Of a stretch of DNA of 64,000 bases, positions 26,378-36,210 are shown in pieces; the first letter of the stretch is position 1; each line of letters starts with the position of its first letter. Where the stretch lies: positions 1-64,000 of the forward strand of contig CAWIZC010000032.1 in NCBI GenBank assembly GCA_963840445.1, written 5' to 3'. This DNA is from AWTP1-13 sp963840445. Its GTDB lineage: Bacteria; Pseudomonadota; Alphaproteobacteria; Rhizobiales; Hyphomicrobiaceae. A model generated the notes under the pieces. That model searched no databases and was not told the DNA's origin. It saw nothing but the letters and a program-made list of their open reading frames with translations. A program made the translations under genes and the position numbers.

Positions 26378-28582
26378 TCAGCGACCTACGTTCTGATCGA
26401 GGAAGCGGCGGCAGATGTCGAAATCCTTGTCGTAGCCGGGTGGCAGTGCGGCCTTCTTGTCCTTGGCAAGCCGCTGCGCGAACGCGATCATTTTGCTGGT
26501 CGGAGGCGAAGCCCGGGCGGATGGCCGCCGCTTGGGCTCGGTGCCGTCGTCCTGTCTGCGCTGACCGATCACTTGGTGCGAAGCGTCCTTAGCTTTGCGC
26601 CGGCGCCGGGTTTTGGGTCTTGTCTCTTCCGTGGCGGCCGTTGCATGACCGCGGGTGTGGCTCTTACCGCGCGCCGGAGACCGTCTGCGTCTTGTGCGGA
26701 CCGGTGCCGGCTGGCTCAAGTCGACGCTGCCGCCATTGTGCTGCCGGAGCACCGTGATCAAACGGTCTGCCTCGCTGGCGATCTCGTCGATGACGGCGCG
26801 GAAATTCGCCTTACCCACCACGACGTCGTCGAGCCGCATTTCCCAGAGTGCGGTGGTGCCGGGATCGACCAGTGCGGGCGCGGCGGCGCGCAGCAGTTCG
26901 AATAGCTGCAGCCCCGCCGGCGTTGGCACCACCAGCTTGCCGTCGGCTGCCAGCATATTCTGGCGTTTGAGGCCCTTGATGATCTCGGCGCGCGTCGCCG
27001 GCGTGCCGATGCCTTTGGCCTCCTTCAGTCGTTCGCGCAATGCCTCGTCCTTGACGAAGCGCCAGGCGTTCTGCATGGCGTCAACCAGCGTGCCTTCGTT
27101 GTAGCGCGGTGGTGGCTGGGTCTGCTTCGCCTGCACCCGTGGTTGTGTCAGCATTGCATGCTGCCCGTCGATGAGCACGGGCAGCGTCTGCTCGCCTCCT
27201 GCTTCGCCCTCCTTCTCCCGCCCTGGTTCGGGATCGGCAGTCCCGAACGCCGCCTTCCACCCCTCAACCAGAGGAATGCGGCCGACGGTGCGGAACTCTG
27301 CCGTGGTACGCGCTCCCAGTTGTGGCACCGGTACGTTCATGGTGACGACTGTCTGGCGGTATTCGAAGTCGGGCATGACGGCGGCCAAATAAGAGCGGCA
27401 GATGAGAGCGAACAACCGCTTTTCATCGTCACTGAGCCGGGCGATGCGTGCCTCGAGGTCATCCATGACATTGACGTTGGGCACGATGGCATGGTGCGAC
27501 ACACCTTCGAGCGCCTTGTCGCAGAAGTGGCCGGACTTGCCGCGGCGGATCACGGGCCGATCGATCTCGATGTGTGCGAAGCCCCGCAATCGGGTCATGG
27601 CGGTGACGATGGCCGGCACATCAGCGATCTGGTTCTCGGCGAGATGGCGGGCCTCGGCTCGGGGGTAGGTGATGAGCTTCTTGCCCTCGCCGTCATAAAG
27701 CTCCTGCGCAATCGAAAGGGTCTTGTCGGCGGTCCAGCCCCAGCGCTGACCGCAGGTCTTCTGCAGCGACGGCAGGTCGAACAGGCGCGGCGGCGCCTGC
27801 CTGCGGTGCTCGACCGACACGGCGAGCGGGCCGGTGTGCCGGGCCGCGGCCTTCGCAATGGCCTCGGCCTGAGCACGATCCCGGATCCGAGCCTTGGCCG
27901 GTGGGGCATGGCGCATGAGGAACGTGCCGCCCTCAACTTTGGTCGTGGCGACGATCTCAAAATAATCCTCAACGCGGAAATCGCGGATCTCGATCTCGCG
28001 GAGACAGACGATGGCCAAGGTGGGCGTCTTGACCCGTCCGATGCCGATGACGCCCTTGACGCCGTGTGCGAGCAACGTTCGCGTTGCCGTACGGGTCAGC
28101 GACAGGTTGAAGATCTGGTCGGCCTGCTGCCGCGCGACGGCGGCCTCGTAGAGCGGATGCAGTTCGCGGTTGGGCTTGAGCTTCTCGAAGGCCTGCCGCA
28201 GCGATTTGGGGTCCTGTGCGGTGAACAGGGCGCGCTCAACGGTGCCGCGGTAGCGCAGGTGCTCGAGGATCTCCTGGCCGATAAGCTGGCCCTCACGGTC
28301 GCAATCGGTGGCGAGGATGACCCGATCACAACGCACCAGCGCCGCGGCGATCGCCTTCAGCTTGGCGGGCTTGTTGCCCTCGGTCGCGGATTTCGTGGGG
28401 TAGAGATCGTCCGGCTTCAACAGCTCGCACGCCCAGCTTTTCCAAGCGGCATTGACCTCGTGGGGCTCGGCCAGGCGCAGCAGGTGCCCCTCCGCGGGCA
28501 GAATCTGCCCGAAGCGCTCGCCGAGGGCCGCGCGCAGGTCGCGAGCTTGGCTGGTCTTTTCCGTGATGATCAGGGTTGGCAT
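26378..28582 (-). CDS. topB: DNA topoisomerase III, plasmid/element type
   Basis: A 734-residue type IA topoisomerase. TOPRIM domain: LIITEKTSQARDLRAALG at the start and ATDCDREGQLIG (about 92-103). The DQIFNLSLTRTATRTLL and GRVKTPTLAIVCLRE segments follow. The catalytic tyrosine lies in LITYPRAEARHL (about residue 312), and GIGTPATRAEII (about 545) is also present. A lysine/arginine-rich tail and a short terminal domain (PPGYDKDFDICRRFLDQ) follow, as in the topoisomerases carried by ICEs and plasmids rather than the chromosomal TopB. It unlinks DNA during replication or transfer. It appears intact while neighbouring element genes are broken. Confidence 0.9.
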   Translation of the reverse strand: MPTLIITEKTSQARDLRAALGERFGQILPAEGHLLRLAEPHEVNAAWKSWACELLKPDDLYPTKSATEGNKPAKLKAIAAALVRCDRVILATDCDREGQLIGQEILEHLRYRGTVERALFTAQDPKSLRQAFEKLKPNRELHPLYEAAVARQQADQIFNLSLTRTATRTLLAHGVKGVIGIGRVKTPTLAIVCLREIEIRDFRVEDYFEIVATTKVEGGTFLMRHAPPAKARIRDRAQAEAIAKAAARHTGPLAVSVEHRRQAPPRLFDLPSLQKTCGQRWGWTADKTLSIAQELYDGEGKKLITYPRAEARHLAENQIADVPAIVTAMTRLRGFAHIEIDRPVIRRGKSGHFCDKALEGVSHHAIVPNVNVMDDLEARIARLSDDEKRLFALICRSYLAAVMPDFEYRQTVVTMNVPVPQLGARTTAEFRTVGRIPLVEGWKAAFGTADPEPGREKEGEAGGEQTLPVLIDGQHAMLTQPRVQAKQTQPPPRYNEGTLVDAMQNAWRFVKDEALRERLKEAKGIGTPATRAEIIKGLKRQNMLAADGKLVVPTPAGLQLFELLRAAAPALVDPGTTALWEMRLDDVVVGKANFRAVIDEIASEADRLITVLRQHNGGSVDLSQPAPVRTRRRRSPARGKSHTRGHATAATEETRPKTRRRRKAKDASHQVIGQRRQDDGTEPKRRPSARASPPTSKMIAFAQRLAKDKKAALPPGYDKDFDICRRFLDQNVGR

Positions 28583-29042
28583 AGGGAGAGCCTGGCCCGA
28601 ATCTCTCGATGTTCCAACCGCGGTACGAAGAATAGACAGAACCTGGATCGCAAATCTGGGGACAGTAATCCTTCCGACTTATGCCTCTGGTGTGCCGAGC
28701 AGGAACAGGAGGGCCGCGCAGCTGCTCCTTTGTCGAGGCGTACCGCAAACGACACTGTCGCGACCCGAGCTTCACTGACGTGTGCAACTAACTGTAGCTG
28801 CCGCCCTCTGCCGCATCGGTCTACCTGCGCAAGGCGCTCGCCTGAACCCGGGGGTTGGTGATCTGGAAAGCTGACGACTAGCTGATGTGCCAGCGACAGC
28901 CGCCTTTGGCACCCCGCACGCCGCACCACACACGTTCGTCCGCTTTCAGGAGATGAGCCGACCTCGCTCTTAGTGTTAGCTCACACCATCCAATGTCCGG
29001 AAAACCCTGACGACGGACAGTATCGATATCGCTCTCTGGTTC
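28583..29042. other. Intergenic, no gene seen
   Basis: About 460 bases between two minus-strand genes. It should contain the topB promoter; no conserved promoter boxes, hairpin or repeat stand out. Confidence 0.4.
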
Positions 29043-29816
29043 TTAAAGGAACCGCGTTGGCCACATCATCGTGCGCCACATGTGTGCGGAGGGGCTGTTG
29101 TCGAGGCCCAGGCCTTCTTTGGGCTGCTTGAAATTGCGCCCGATGATGTCGAGGAAGTCGTCGAGCTTCACCTTAGCGTTTGGATCGAACGAGTAGATGT
29201 CATTGACCGTGATCAACCGCGATGTCATGTACCACTTGTGATTTCTGGCGCGCTTGTATTCCTCGACGATGTAGGGCTCGGGTTGGTAGTCGGGTCCGAA
29301 CAGCTTCAGGTACATCTCCGGATACTTGTAGCCTACAGATTCGTCGGGAAAGAAGCGCAGCGCTTGGTGCGTCTTGACTGCCCAGCTCACCTGCTCGTCG
29401 ACGTAGGGCTCGATCATCTGCGCACCCCAGTATCCGTGATCACAGCGGATGAAGCTCGCGACGCCGATGTCGTGCAGCAGGCAAGCGAGAATGACTTTCT
29501 CGTCGTGGCCGGCCTTCAACGCATGCGTTGCGCTTTGCAGCAGATGCGCAGTAGAGGCGAATCGGCATCTGAAGTAGTCGACCAGCGTTGGCTTGTCCGG
29601 CATCTTTGGTAAGCGTGGGTCTGCGCCCATCAGCACGTATTTGCCGGGGTTCTGGGCCAACAGCGCCGGGCCGCTTACCGTCTCGACTTTGCCGTCAGCC
29701 AGGTTGAACAACACGGACTTGGTGATGATGTGCTCCAGCTCGTGCATCTTGTGCTCTTCGAGGGCATCCGCACGTTCCGACATGGTCATGGCTGGGGCCG
29801 AAACATCCTGTCGCAT
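29043..29816 (-). CDS. HD-domain metal-dependent protein (PhnZ-like group)
   Basis: A 257-residue soluble protein. HD-domain ligands are visible: His91 (in STAHLLQSATHAL), His115-Asp116 in ACLLHDIGVA, His127 in CDHGYWG, and His150 in AVKTHQAL. Single-domain proteins with this spacing include both phosphohydrolases and mixed-valent di-iron oxygenases such as PhnZ and myo-inositol oxygenase; the sequence alone does not decide. The last part (YKRARNHKWYMTSRLITVND, FDPNAKVKLDDFLDIIG) is conserved in uncharacterised alphaproteobacterial homologues. Start at 29816 with a GGAG site; the frame extends 54 codons further without domain character. Confidence 0.75.
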   Translation of the reverse strand: MRQDVSAPAMTMSERADALEEHKMHELEHIITKSVLFNLADGKVETVSGPALLAQNPGKYVLMGADPRLPKMPDKPTLVDYFRCRFASTAHLLQSATHALKAGHDEKVILACLLHDIGVASFIRCDHGYWGAQMIEPYVDEQVSWAVKTHQALRFFPDESVGYKYPEMYLKLFGPDYQPEPYIVEEYKRARNHKWYMTSRLITVNDIYSFDPNAKVKLDDFLDIIGRNFKQPKEGLGLDNSPSAHMWRTMMWPTRFL

Positions 29817-29980
29817 GCCATTCTCCAATCCTACTGGACGAGATTCCTGACGGCGTCTGAAGATGATGCGATGTTTCAGCTGCGCGGGCAAGAACGACAG
29901 GCTGCATCTCCGCCGGGCAAAGCGGTCATGGCCGCACGAGCGCGCGACGCGATGTGCCAGCATCTGACATGGCCACACCC

Positions 29981-30711
29981 TTAGCGTTGTGCTGTCCGCA
30001 CGGTAATCTGCCAGATCTTATCGGTGGCCGAGCTGCGCTTTGTATCCGGCAGCGTTTGCATGCGACGCCACTCCCGGGCGAAGTCGTGAAGTCTTTCGCG
30101 GCGGGGCAAGTAACCCGAGTGGCGCACGCGCAGGCGCTTAATATACTCGGGATCGGCCAGCCTATCGATCAATGTGGGACTTACCACCATGAGGACGAGC
30201 CGCCCGATTTGATCGTGCAACTGCGAACCGTCATGGTTGCGCTCCCAATAGGAAGCAAAGCCAAATAGCGTCTCGTCGTCCTGGGTCGGGCGACCATGTA
30301 CGAAATCCATGTTTGCCCGAGTGTCCAGCGCAGTAATCACATCCTTGCCCTCGTCCATCATCATTCGGTGAGCCACGGGATTGGCGAGTAGCTGCTAACA
30401 GTCCGCGGATGCTTCATGGCTTCGCGCTGGACATGTTTGACAAGGTCCGGGGTCAAGAAAAAATCCTCCAATGTCGAAGGACTTCCCTGAGTGACGATGT
30501 GCAGCATATCGCTGCCGTCGGGCTGGGCCACGATCCCATACATTTCTACGATGATAGAGCTGGTGACGAGGTCCTCTCGTCTGAAGTGCACCCGCGCGCG
30601 GTGCCTGGACCAGCGCCCAGCGATGAACCCGCCGACGGCGAGAGCACCGCCGATGGCGGGAAGAATCAGTCGCGCATGATCTCCAGTTATCTCCAGGCCA
30701 AAGAATTGCAT
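29981..30711 (-). pseudogene. Frameshifted hypothetical membrane-anchored protein
   Basis: Two overlapping frames form one protein. The 5' part (start 30711, GGAAG site) has an N-terminal helix (LILPAIGGALAVGGFIAGRW), then REDLVTSSIIVEMYGIVAQP and TPDLVKHVQREAMKHPRT, and runs into a stop after PIPWLTE. A one-base shift gives ANPVAHRMMMDEGKDVITAL, then FGFASYWERNHDGSQL and ATDKIWQITVRTAQR to the end. The junction reads ANPVAHR in place of SPIPWLT. Together about 240 residues, family unknown. Either a real frameshift mutation or a base-call error; the two halves are otherwise undamaged. Confidence 0.6.
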
Positions 30712-30819
30712 GAAGTTCACTTCCACGTATCGATTTATCTCTACGAGGAAGCAGCGAGCTGTAATGCGGAGCATCACGCATGGGGCTCAGGCCTCGCCTC
30801 GGCTGTCTGGACTTCTCAT

Positions 30820-31560
30820 TCAAGTTGCAGCGGTAGAATGAAGGGGAATTGAGCACTGCCGCCAGCTCCCATGACCTGCGGCAGGACCACCCTTCCAGTT
30901 CAATGCCGCCTGTGCCTGCAGCTGACGAGTGTAGCCATCGACGCCGCCGGCGGCCTCGATTTTCGCACGGATTGCAATCGCATCAGCCTCGCCGCGCAGC
31001 TTGGTCGCTTCGGCCTCGGCTCTAGCTTGCGTCAGCTGTGCTCGCGCTTGAGCCCTCAGCTCGTCGCATACTGGGAGTCGGCTTCGCCCTTGGCTTTGAC
31101 GACGATCGTTTCGGCCTCGACCCTGGCGCGCTCGCGATCCTGCTCCGCCTGCACACGTTGCGCTCGTGCAAGCGTTGCACGGTTCACAGCTTCCTTGTAT
31201 TGCGACGAGAAATCCAAAGCCGGGATCTGAACGTCCAGCACCTCAATCTTGAATAAGGCGCTTCAGCTCTGTGGCAATCGTGGCCTTGATTTCGTCCACG
31301 ATCTTCTCGCGGCCTTCGCCAGCGAGATGCTGTGACATCCTGCCGGCTGACAATCGAGCGCACGCGATCATTGGCAACCGAACTCGAGATTGTGCGCAAT
31401 GTCGACGTTGCCTGCGCGTCCGACCTCATAGAGCAGATGGTAGGCGGAAGCGGGCGGGACATTGTAGGTCAGCGACAATTGCAGCATGACTTCCTGCGTG
31501 TCGCGCGTGAAGGCCTTCATCGTCCGGCAGTACACAGTTGGTGAATGAAAGGTGCATATT
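30820..31560 (-). pseudogene. Band-7/prohibitin-like (SPFH) protein with several frameshifts
   Basis: In order along the minus strand and changing frame: MKAFTRDTQEVMLQLSLTYN, GNVDIAHNLE, SSVANDRVRSIVSRQDVTAS, IKATIATELKRLI, DVQIPALDFSSQYKEAVNRA, RVEAETIVVKAKGEADSQYA, ELRAQARAQLTQARAEAEAT, IEAAGGVDGYTRQLQAQAAL and VMGAGGSAQFPFILPLQLE. This is a complete run of a prohibitin-type SPFH domain with its coiled C-terminus, a membrane scaffold family. At least three shifts break it and the N-terminal membrane anchor is absent. Confidence 0.65.
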
Positions 31561-31744
31561 GTGGCCTTGAGCCGGGCCTGAAGGATGGTGATGACCGCTA
31601 CAAGTTACTCGCGTCGGGGGCAATCTTTGACTGGTTGCCTCCTACACTTGATACGATGGCATGGCTTCTAGGAGTGCGAGACAGCCGTTACACGCATGCT
31701 GGCCAACGATGGTCACGCTGCGCGTTACGCGCGGGCTCCAGCTG

Positions 31745-32510
31745 ATCGCGATCCGGATCGGCAACCGCCGCTGCCCAGTTCCCCGGGGCCGCTTCGAACA
31801 AGCCGGGAAGCGCAGTGCCACAGGCGCGGCAGTGGCCATCCGCGCGAGCCGCCAGGCCGTGATCTCATACCAATCGCGGCCGATGACGCGCTCAGCGCAG
31901 CCGGGCAGTAGGTGCTCTGGCCCGCTCGTCATGGATGTTGCCGGTGTAGACGAAGTGGATTCGACCTCCCGGGCGATATCGCGCGCATCGTCAGCGTGGG
32001 CGACGGCGTGTGCGGTAGGTCAGCATCTTGTAGTCGGGGTGGAAGGCCGTGAAGTGCAGGGCACGTCGGGCCGAGTTTGTCATCACCATTCACTCAGCTT
32101 CTTCACCTCCTCCGGATTGTCGTTGTGGCCCGGGATCAACAGTGTCGTGATCTCGAACCAGACCTGCGTCTCATGTTTGAGATACTCGAGCGTCTCGAGG
32201 ACGGTGCCGAGATGGCCAGTGCACAGGCGCTATAAAATGCCTCGGTGAACGCCTTAAGGTCGACGTTAGCCGCGTCATACACGCGTAGAGCTCGTCCCGC
32301 GCCCAGCAGCGATGTAGCCGGCCGTCACTGCCACGTTTTTGATGCCGTGCTGGCGCGCACTTTTGCGACATCCACGGCATATTCGAGGAAGATCACTGGA
32401 TCGTTGTAGGTGTAGGCGATGGAACGCGAGCCAGTAGCGATCGCGGTGCGCACGATCTCCTCCGGCAAGGCCTCATCCTGCAGTCGGTCCAGCTCGCGCG
32501 CTTGGAGTCG
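31745..32510 (-). pseudogene. amrS: AmrS-type (AmmeMemoRadiSam) radical-SAM enzyme, truncated and frameshifted
   Basis: Successive frames read ELDRLQDEALPEEIVRTAIA, GSRSIAYTYNDPVIFLEYAV, VAVTAGYIAAG, ANVDLKAFTEAFYSAC, LEYLKHETQVWFEITTLLIP, GHNDNPEEVKKLSEW, GPDVPLHFTAFHPDYKML, then CPGCAERVIGRDWYEITAWR and RRLPIRI. This is the AmrS protein of the AmmeMemoRadiSam system. The iron-sulfur CxxxCxxC, which lies just upstream of the first block in relatives, is gone: the reading begins within about ten residues after it, exactly where the neighbouring gene's stop stands. At least three frameshifts occur downstream, so no active enzyme can be made. Confidence 0.75.
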
Positions 32511-32516
32511 AGCGCG

Positions 32517-33176
32517 TCACTCCGCTGCCTCTCTGGGCGGCTTGGCCTCGCTCCCGGCCCAGTAGTTCGGATCCGTCTTGGAGCGCTTCAGCGCTGCCTC
32601 GGTTTCGAACCCTGGTGCCATCGAGGCATCGGTTCCGGCCAGCACCTGATGATGCTCGATGTCGAGCGTCCTGAGCCACCTCTGCTGGCCCATTGTGAGC
32701 GCGATGAAGAAGCCGATTTCTACCAGCTCCGGATCGCTGAAATGTTCGTGCAGTCGCGTCCACAGCTTATCGTCGACTGGCAGGTCCCAGGTAATCGCCT
32801 CCGCCCAGGCGAGCGCCGCCTTCTGCGTGTCGCTGTAACGGCTGGACTTCTCGAAGTTCAGGAGGTCCAGGTAGTCGTCCTCGACAATCCCTAGCGTCGC
32901 GGCCTTCATCGACCGCTGGTTGCCGCAATACTCGCACTTCACGGAGCGCGACACGTAGATGCGGCACAACTCCTTGATGGCGTGGTCGGCGACACCGTTC
33001 TTGAACACGTCGCGCCAGCTGTTGGCGAACGCCCAGAACACCGCCGGCACGTGGGCGCGAACGGCTTGGCTCTCCGGCCGCGGGGTGCCCTCGCGGCGGC
33101 AGCGGTCGAGTTCCGCCAGCATGGCGGCATCGGTGATGCTAGATGGCTCCACGTAGCTGATGCGCGGCGCTCTCAT
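32517..33176 (-). CDS. Carboxymuconolactone decarboxylase-like (AhpD-fold) protein
   Basis: A 219-residue protein of the CMD/AhpD fold. The core is FKNGVADHAIKELCRIYVSR, SVKCEYCGNQRSMKAA, DTQKAALAWAEAITWD and VEIGFFIALTMGQQRWLRTL. The two redox cysteines are Cys81 and Cys84 (CEYC), but the histidine normally following in CxxCxxxH is Arg88, so the usual proton relay may be altered. Start at 33176. The stop lies a few bases from the truncated amrS gene, whose 5' end is missing, so this gene's 3' flank marks a rearrangement point. Substrate unknown. Confidence 0.8.
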   Translation of the reverse strand: MRAPRISYVEPSSITDAAMLAELDRCRREGTPRPESQAVRAHVPAVFWAFANSWRDVFKNGVADHAIKELCRIYVSRSVKCEYCGNQRSMKAATLGIVEDDYLDLLNFEKSSRYSDTQKAALAWAEAITWDLPVDDKLWTRLHEHFSDPELVEIGFFIALTMGQQRWLRTLDIEHHQVLAGTDASMAPGFETEAALKRSKTDPNYWAGSEAKPPREAAE

Positions 33177-34399
33177 TGCGTGGCCCTCCCGACTGGCAAA
33201 CTACCGACATAGTGCCGGATTGCACCCTTGCGATCAACGTCGGCCACAGCCTGTGAGGCCGTGTGCAGGCCCCCAGGCCTGCGAGAAATGTAACTGAGAG
33301 GTGGTTGACCAGGAGAAATGAGTCCAACGTGACTCGCAGTGCTAAGATTCGGGAAAGATGCTGAGCGCGTTCGCGCGCGTCTTGGGGTCTTACGTTTGAG
33401 TGCCTGGCTCCGGCGGGCGAGAGTCCAATACTGCTTGATCGTCACTTGGTGGATAGCTGGTTCGTCGTTTTGGAAAGGCTGCCTTCACCCTTTTCGGCTT
33501 CCTGCGCCAGTTGCTCGTAGCTGAGCGTTCAGCATCCTCATCCGACCATCCAGATCAGGGATCTGGGCGGCAATAACGCCGGCCCGTCGCGCCAGCATGC
33601 GCCAGTGTTCTGAGTCGCGAGTCAGGTCGGGCATGACGGACATTCCGATTTACTCGCGAAAGGATCCTGCGGTCGGTGAGTTCCGATGAGTGAAACCTAA
33701 TGTGAAATGCCGTCCGCGACCTGCTAAGCATTGAACAGAGCCAAGGTCGAGCCAGACGTAGCCTTGAAAGCCGACATGGCACCGACCTTCCTGGGCCGTA
33801 TCGCCATCGCCCCAGCTGTCCTCGACGATGAAAATACTTGCGCAGATTGGGGACGCATGCCCGACCGCCAGGGTGATGGGTCCCGCCCCCGGCCTCCACG
33901 TGCATCCTTGCATCGGAGATGCGCCACCGAGAACGTGGCCCAGCGCTGGCCGGCGACGGTGGGGCGCATCTGCGGAGTTGCATCCACTACTTGTGCCTTA
34001 GGCCCCGGCTACGGTTTTTGCATGCGAAATTGGGAGTATTCGAGACTTCGATTCAGGTCTTTGACTGATGGCAAACGGTTGTTTGTTTGCTTGAAAATGC
34101 GCATCGGCGACGACAAGGACATCGCCCTGCCGACGTCGGCGCTCAAGCGATGTAACGAAGGAGACGCTCCAGTCGGCGCCCGCGTTCGATCGGCAAAGCT
34201 AATGACCACACAAGGACTCCACTCACATTCACTGGTCAGAGCGATGTTGGTTTTTTTGATGGTCCACGTCTCTCTCATGCTGGTCGTCGTCGCACTTGTG
34301 TATGCGACACCTTAAGCGTCGCGTCGTAGAAATCTTAAGTAGAGCGTAAGCAAAGCCGCGCACAAGCGTGGAATTCTCGAGAGCCAAGGAGGAAGTCCG
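33177..34399. other. Long region without a supported gene
   Basis: About 1.2 kb. The longest plus-strand frame (to 34315) ends in a hydrophobic stretch (RAMLVFLMVHVSLMLVVVAL) that could be a 37-residue membrane peptide starting at 34202, but no ribosome-binding site supports it. No repeat or RNA gene is visible. The promoter for the gene pair starting at 34400 should be near its 3' end. Confidence 0.35.
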
Positions 34400-34744
34400 A
34401 TGAAGGAAATTTTCGCCCAAGGCGACTTGTTGATCGAACGTGTGCCCGACGTCCTCCCCTCGGGGAAGATCGAGCAGAACCTCGTCGGCTCTGCGATGGT
34501 GCTGGCGGAGGGAGAGGCAACCGGCCACCGCCACGCAATATGGGATCAGGTCACCATGTTTCGCGATGACAGTCTCGCTCGGGATATACCTAAAGGCCTG
34601 TACGTGGGTCACGTCAGGATCGACGACGCGGGTGCGCGCCTAGTGCACGATGAGCATGCGCCGCTGACCTTATCTAAGGGGACCTACCGTGTTCGCCGCC
34701 AGCGCGAACTCGAGCCGCGGGACGCCCGGGTCATTGCCGACTGA
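34400..34744 (+). CDS. Small conserved partner protein of the DUF6745 gene
   Basis: A 114-residue soluble protein: MKEIFAQGDLLIERVPDVLP, VLAEGEATGHRHAIWDQV, VHDEHAPLTLSKGTYRVRRQ and RELEPRDARVIAD. The EGEATGHRH segment and the DEH-L-KGTY-V-RQRE end recur in a family of small proteins on phages and plasmids that sit beside DUF6745 genes. Three histidines could bind metal. GAGG precedes the ATG. The 3' end overlaps the next gene's probable start, so the two form a unit. Function unknown. Confidence 0.65.
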   Translation: MKEIFAQGDLLIERVPDVLPSGKIEQNLVGSAMVLAEGEATGHRHAIWDQVTMFRDDSLARDIPKGLYVGHVRIDDAGARLVHDEHAPLTLSKGTYRVRRQRELEPRDARVIAD

Positions 34745-35846
34745 GAACGACACGCTCACGCCTGAGCGGGCGGCTGCACTTGGACACTATCGTGCCCGAT
34801 GGGTCGCCATCCGACGATCAACCGCGCCTGCAAACCGCAGTGCTGCTGAAGAGGGTGTGCGGCTTGCCTACCGTGCGGCAGGACTGCAGCCGCCGGCCCA
34901 TTTTGTTTGGTGCGAGAGTCCGATCGCCCTCGCCCACCTTACCCGGCGGATCGCGCGAGCCGACGGCACCAACGTCAAGACCGCGCTCTTGCGTCGTCAG
35001 CGCCGGCAGGTGGCCTCGCTCGTCCGCCGGCGCCTGCCTGCGCACGTGCGGGCCGCTGTGACGAGCGGGGTAAACTCCGCCGACTCGCTTGTTGCTTCGG
35101 CTAACGACGCGACCACGCGACGTGTCGCGCGCCACACGGGGCCATTGCTCGAGCGCATCCGCCGATCGCGCGCCTTGTCTTGGGATCTGCGCACGCTGTT
35201 TGGTCTATCCGACCTCTATGAGGCCGCTGGCCAGCACGAATTTGCATGGCTGGGGGCATACGAATATCTGCGCGAGGTGCTCGGCCTGCGGTCCGAAACT
35301 GAGCCGTTGCGTGGCCTAATGCAGCTGGCGAAAAACCTTGGCTGGATGCAGCCGCATCAACACACGTGCTGGCTGGTCGAGCGGCCCAACCTGCTGTGCG
35401 GCGACGCCCGCGGCCGCCTGCACAATGCGCAAGGCCCCGCTCTGCGATATCCCGACGACTGGTGTGTTTGGGCGTGGAAGGATGTCGAGGTGCCGTCTTG
35501 GATGATCGAGCAGCCAGAAAGGATTACGCTTGACGCCATCGATTGTGAGTCGGACGTTCAAGTCCGCCGCTGCATGATCGAGATCATGACCCCGCAACGC
35601 TACGTAGCGCTCGGGGGCCCCATCCATGTTGCCGAGGACGAGTCAGGAGTCCTGTGGCGCAAGGTCTGGCACACATTCGACGCCTGGGCTGTGGTCGAGG
35701 TCGTCAACGCGACCCCCGAGCCCGACGGCACACGCAAGCATTTCTTTCTGCAGGTTCCGGCCCACATGCGTACGGCGCGCGAGGCGGTCGCCTGGACGTA
35801 CGGCATGAGCGAGCATGCCTACTCTCGACTGATCGTCAGGACGTGA
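34734..35846 (+). CDS. DUF6745-domain protein
   Basis: About 370 residues. The N-terminal part (LTPERAAALGHYRARWVAIR, AAGLQPPAHFVWCESP) and the C-terminal part (RGRLHNAQGPALRYPDDWCV, WAWKDVEVP, VRRCMIEIM, VEVVNATPEPDGTRKHFFLQ, AREAVAWTYGM) follow the DUF6745 layout, where a W-x-W/H-GxxVP strand and the NPTPEPDG loop are conserved. The start is unclear: TTG at 34734 overlaps the upstream gene; GTG at 34689 is the alternative. The domain has no known activity. It pairs with the small gene upstream and lacks other partners. Confidence 0.75.
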   Translation: MPTENDTLTPERAAALGHYRARWVAIRRSTAPANRSAAEEGVRLAYRAAGLQPPAHFVWCESPIALAHLTRRIARADGTNVKTALLRRQRRQVASLVRRRLPAHVRAAVTSGVNSADSLVASANDATTRRVARHTGPLLERIRRSRALSWDLRTLFGLSDLYEAAGQHEFAWLGAYEYLREVLGLRSETEPLRGLMQLAKNLGWMQPHQHTCWLVERPNLLCGDARGRLHNAQGPALRYPDDWCVWAWKDVEVPSWMIEQPERITLDAIDCESDVQVRRCMIEIMTPQRYVALGGPIHVAEDESGVLWRKVWHTFDAWAVVEVVNATPEPDGTRKHFFLQVPAHMRTAREAVAWTYGMSEHAYSRLIVRT

Positions 35847-35865
35847 AGCCTTGGCCATCAGGCGA

Positions 35866-36189
35866 CTAGGTCAGCTCCGGTAGTAGCGCCACATCCTCAG
35901 CAACGTCATGGCCTCGGGTGGCCAGCGCACTGCCTAAAGCGCTGGCGTTACTTGTCACTTTGCGACAGCCACTGAGCGACCCTTGATCAGCATCAGGCTG
36001 CGGAGTCCATGGCCTAGTCGGTTGGCACGACACCCGATGCCTAAGGATTTCTGACAGGCAATCCTTGAAGAAATCCGTGTTAGGGCAGAACTCGGCGGGG
36101 CGTGGGAATGGCTCGGAGCCTTCGATGTCCGACATCAGCACCTGTGAGATAGAAATAGCGGCTTGAGGAAGGGAGGATTTCTGGCTCAT
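35866..36189 (-). CDS. Doubtful 107-residue open frame beside the IS3 fragment
   Basis: Starts MSQKSSLPQAAISISQVLMS with a GAGG site and ends VAEDVALLPELT. The composition is acceptable but no motif is seen, and its start codon lies only 22 bases before the IS3 OrfA start on the other strand, so it could be part of the IS end plus flanking DNA. Keep as tentative. Confidence 0.25.
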   Translation of the reverse strand: MSQKSSLPQAAISISQVLMSDIEGSEPFPRPAEFCPNTDFFKDCLSEILRHRVSCQPTRPWTPQPDADQGSLSGCRKVTSNASALGSALATRGHDVAEDVALLPELT

Positions 36190-36210
36190 CGTAGCCCTCA
36201 AGGAGCGAAG

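Noticed and set aside
26655..28861. Long plus-strand frame opposite the topoisomerase gene
   Set aside because: No start site or motif; the minus strand encodes a clear type IA topoisomerase with all motifs.
33731..34315. 195-codon plus-strand frame
   Set aside because: Only the last 37 codons look like a membrane peptide and no ribosome-binding site supports it; the rest has no coding character.
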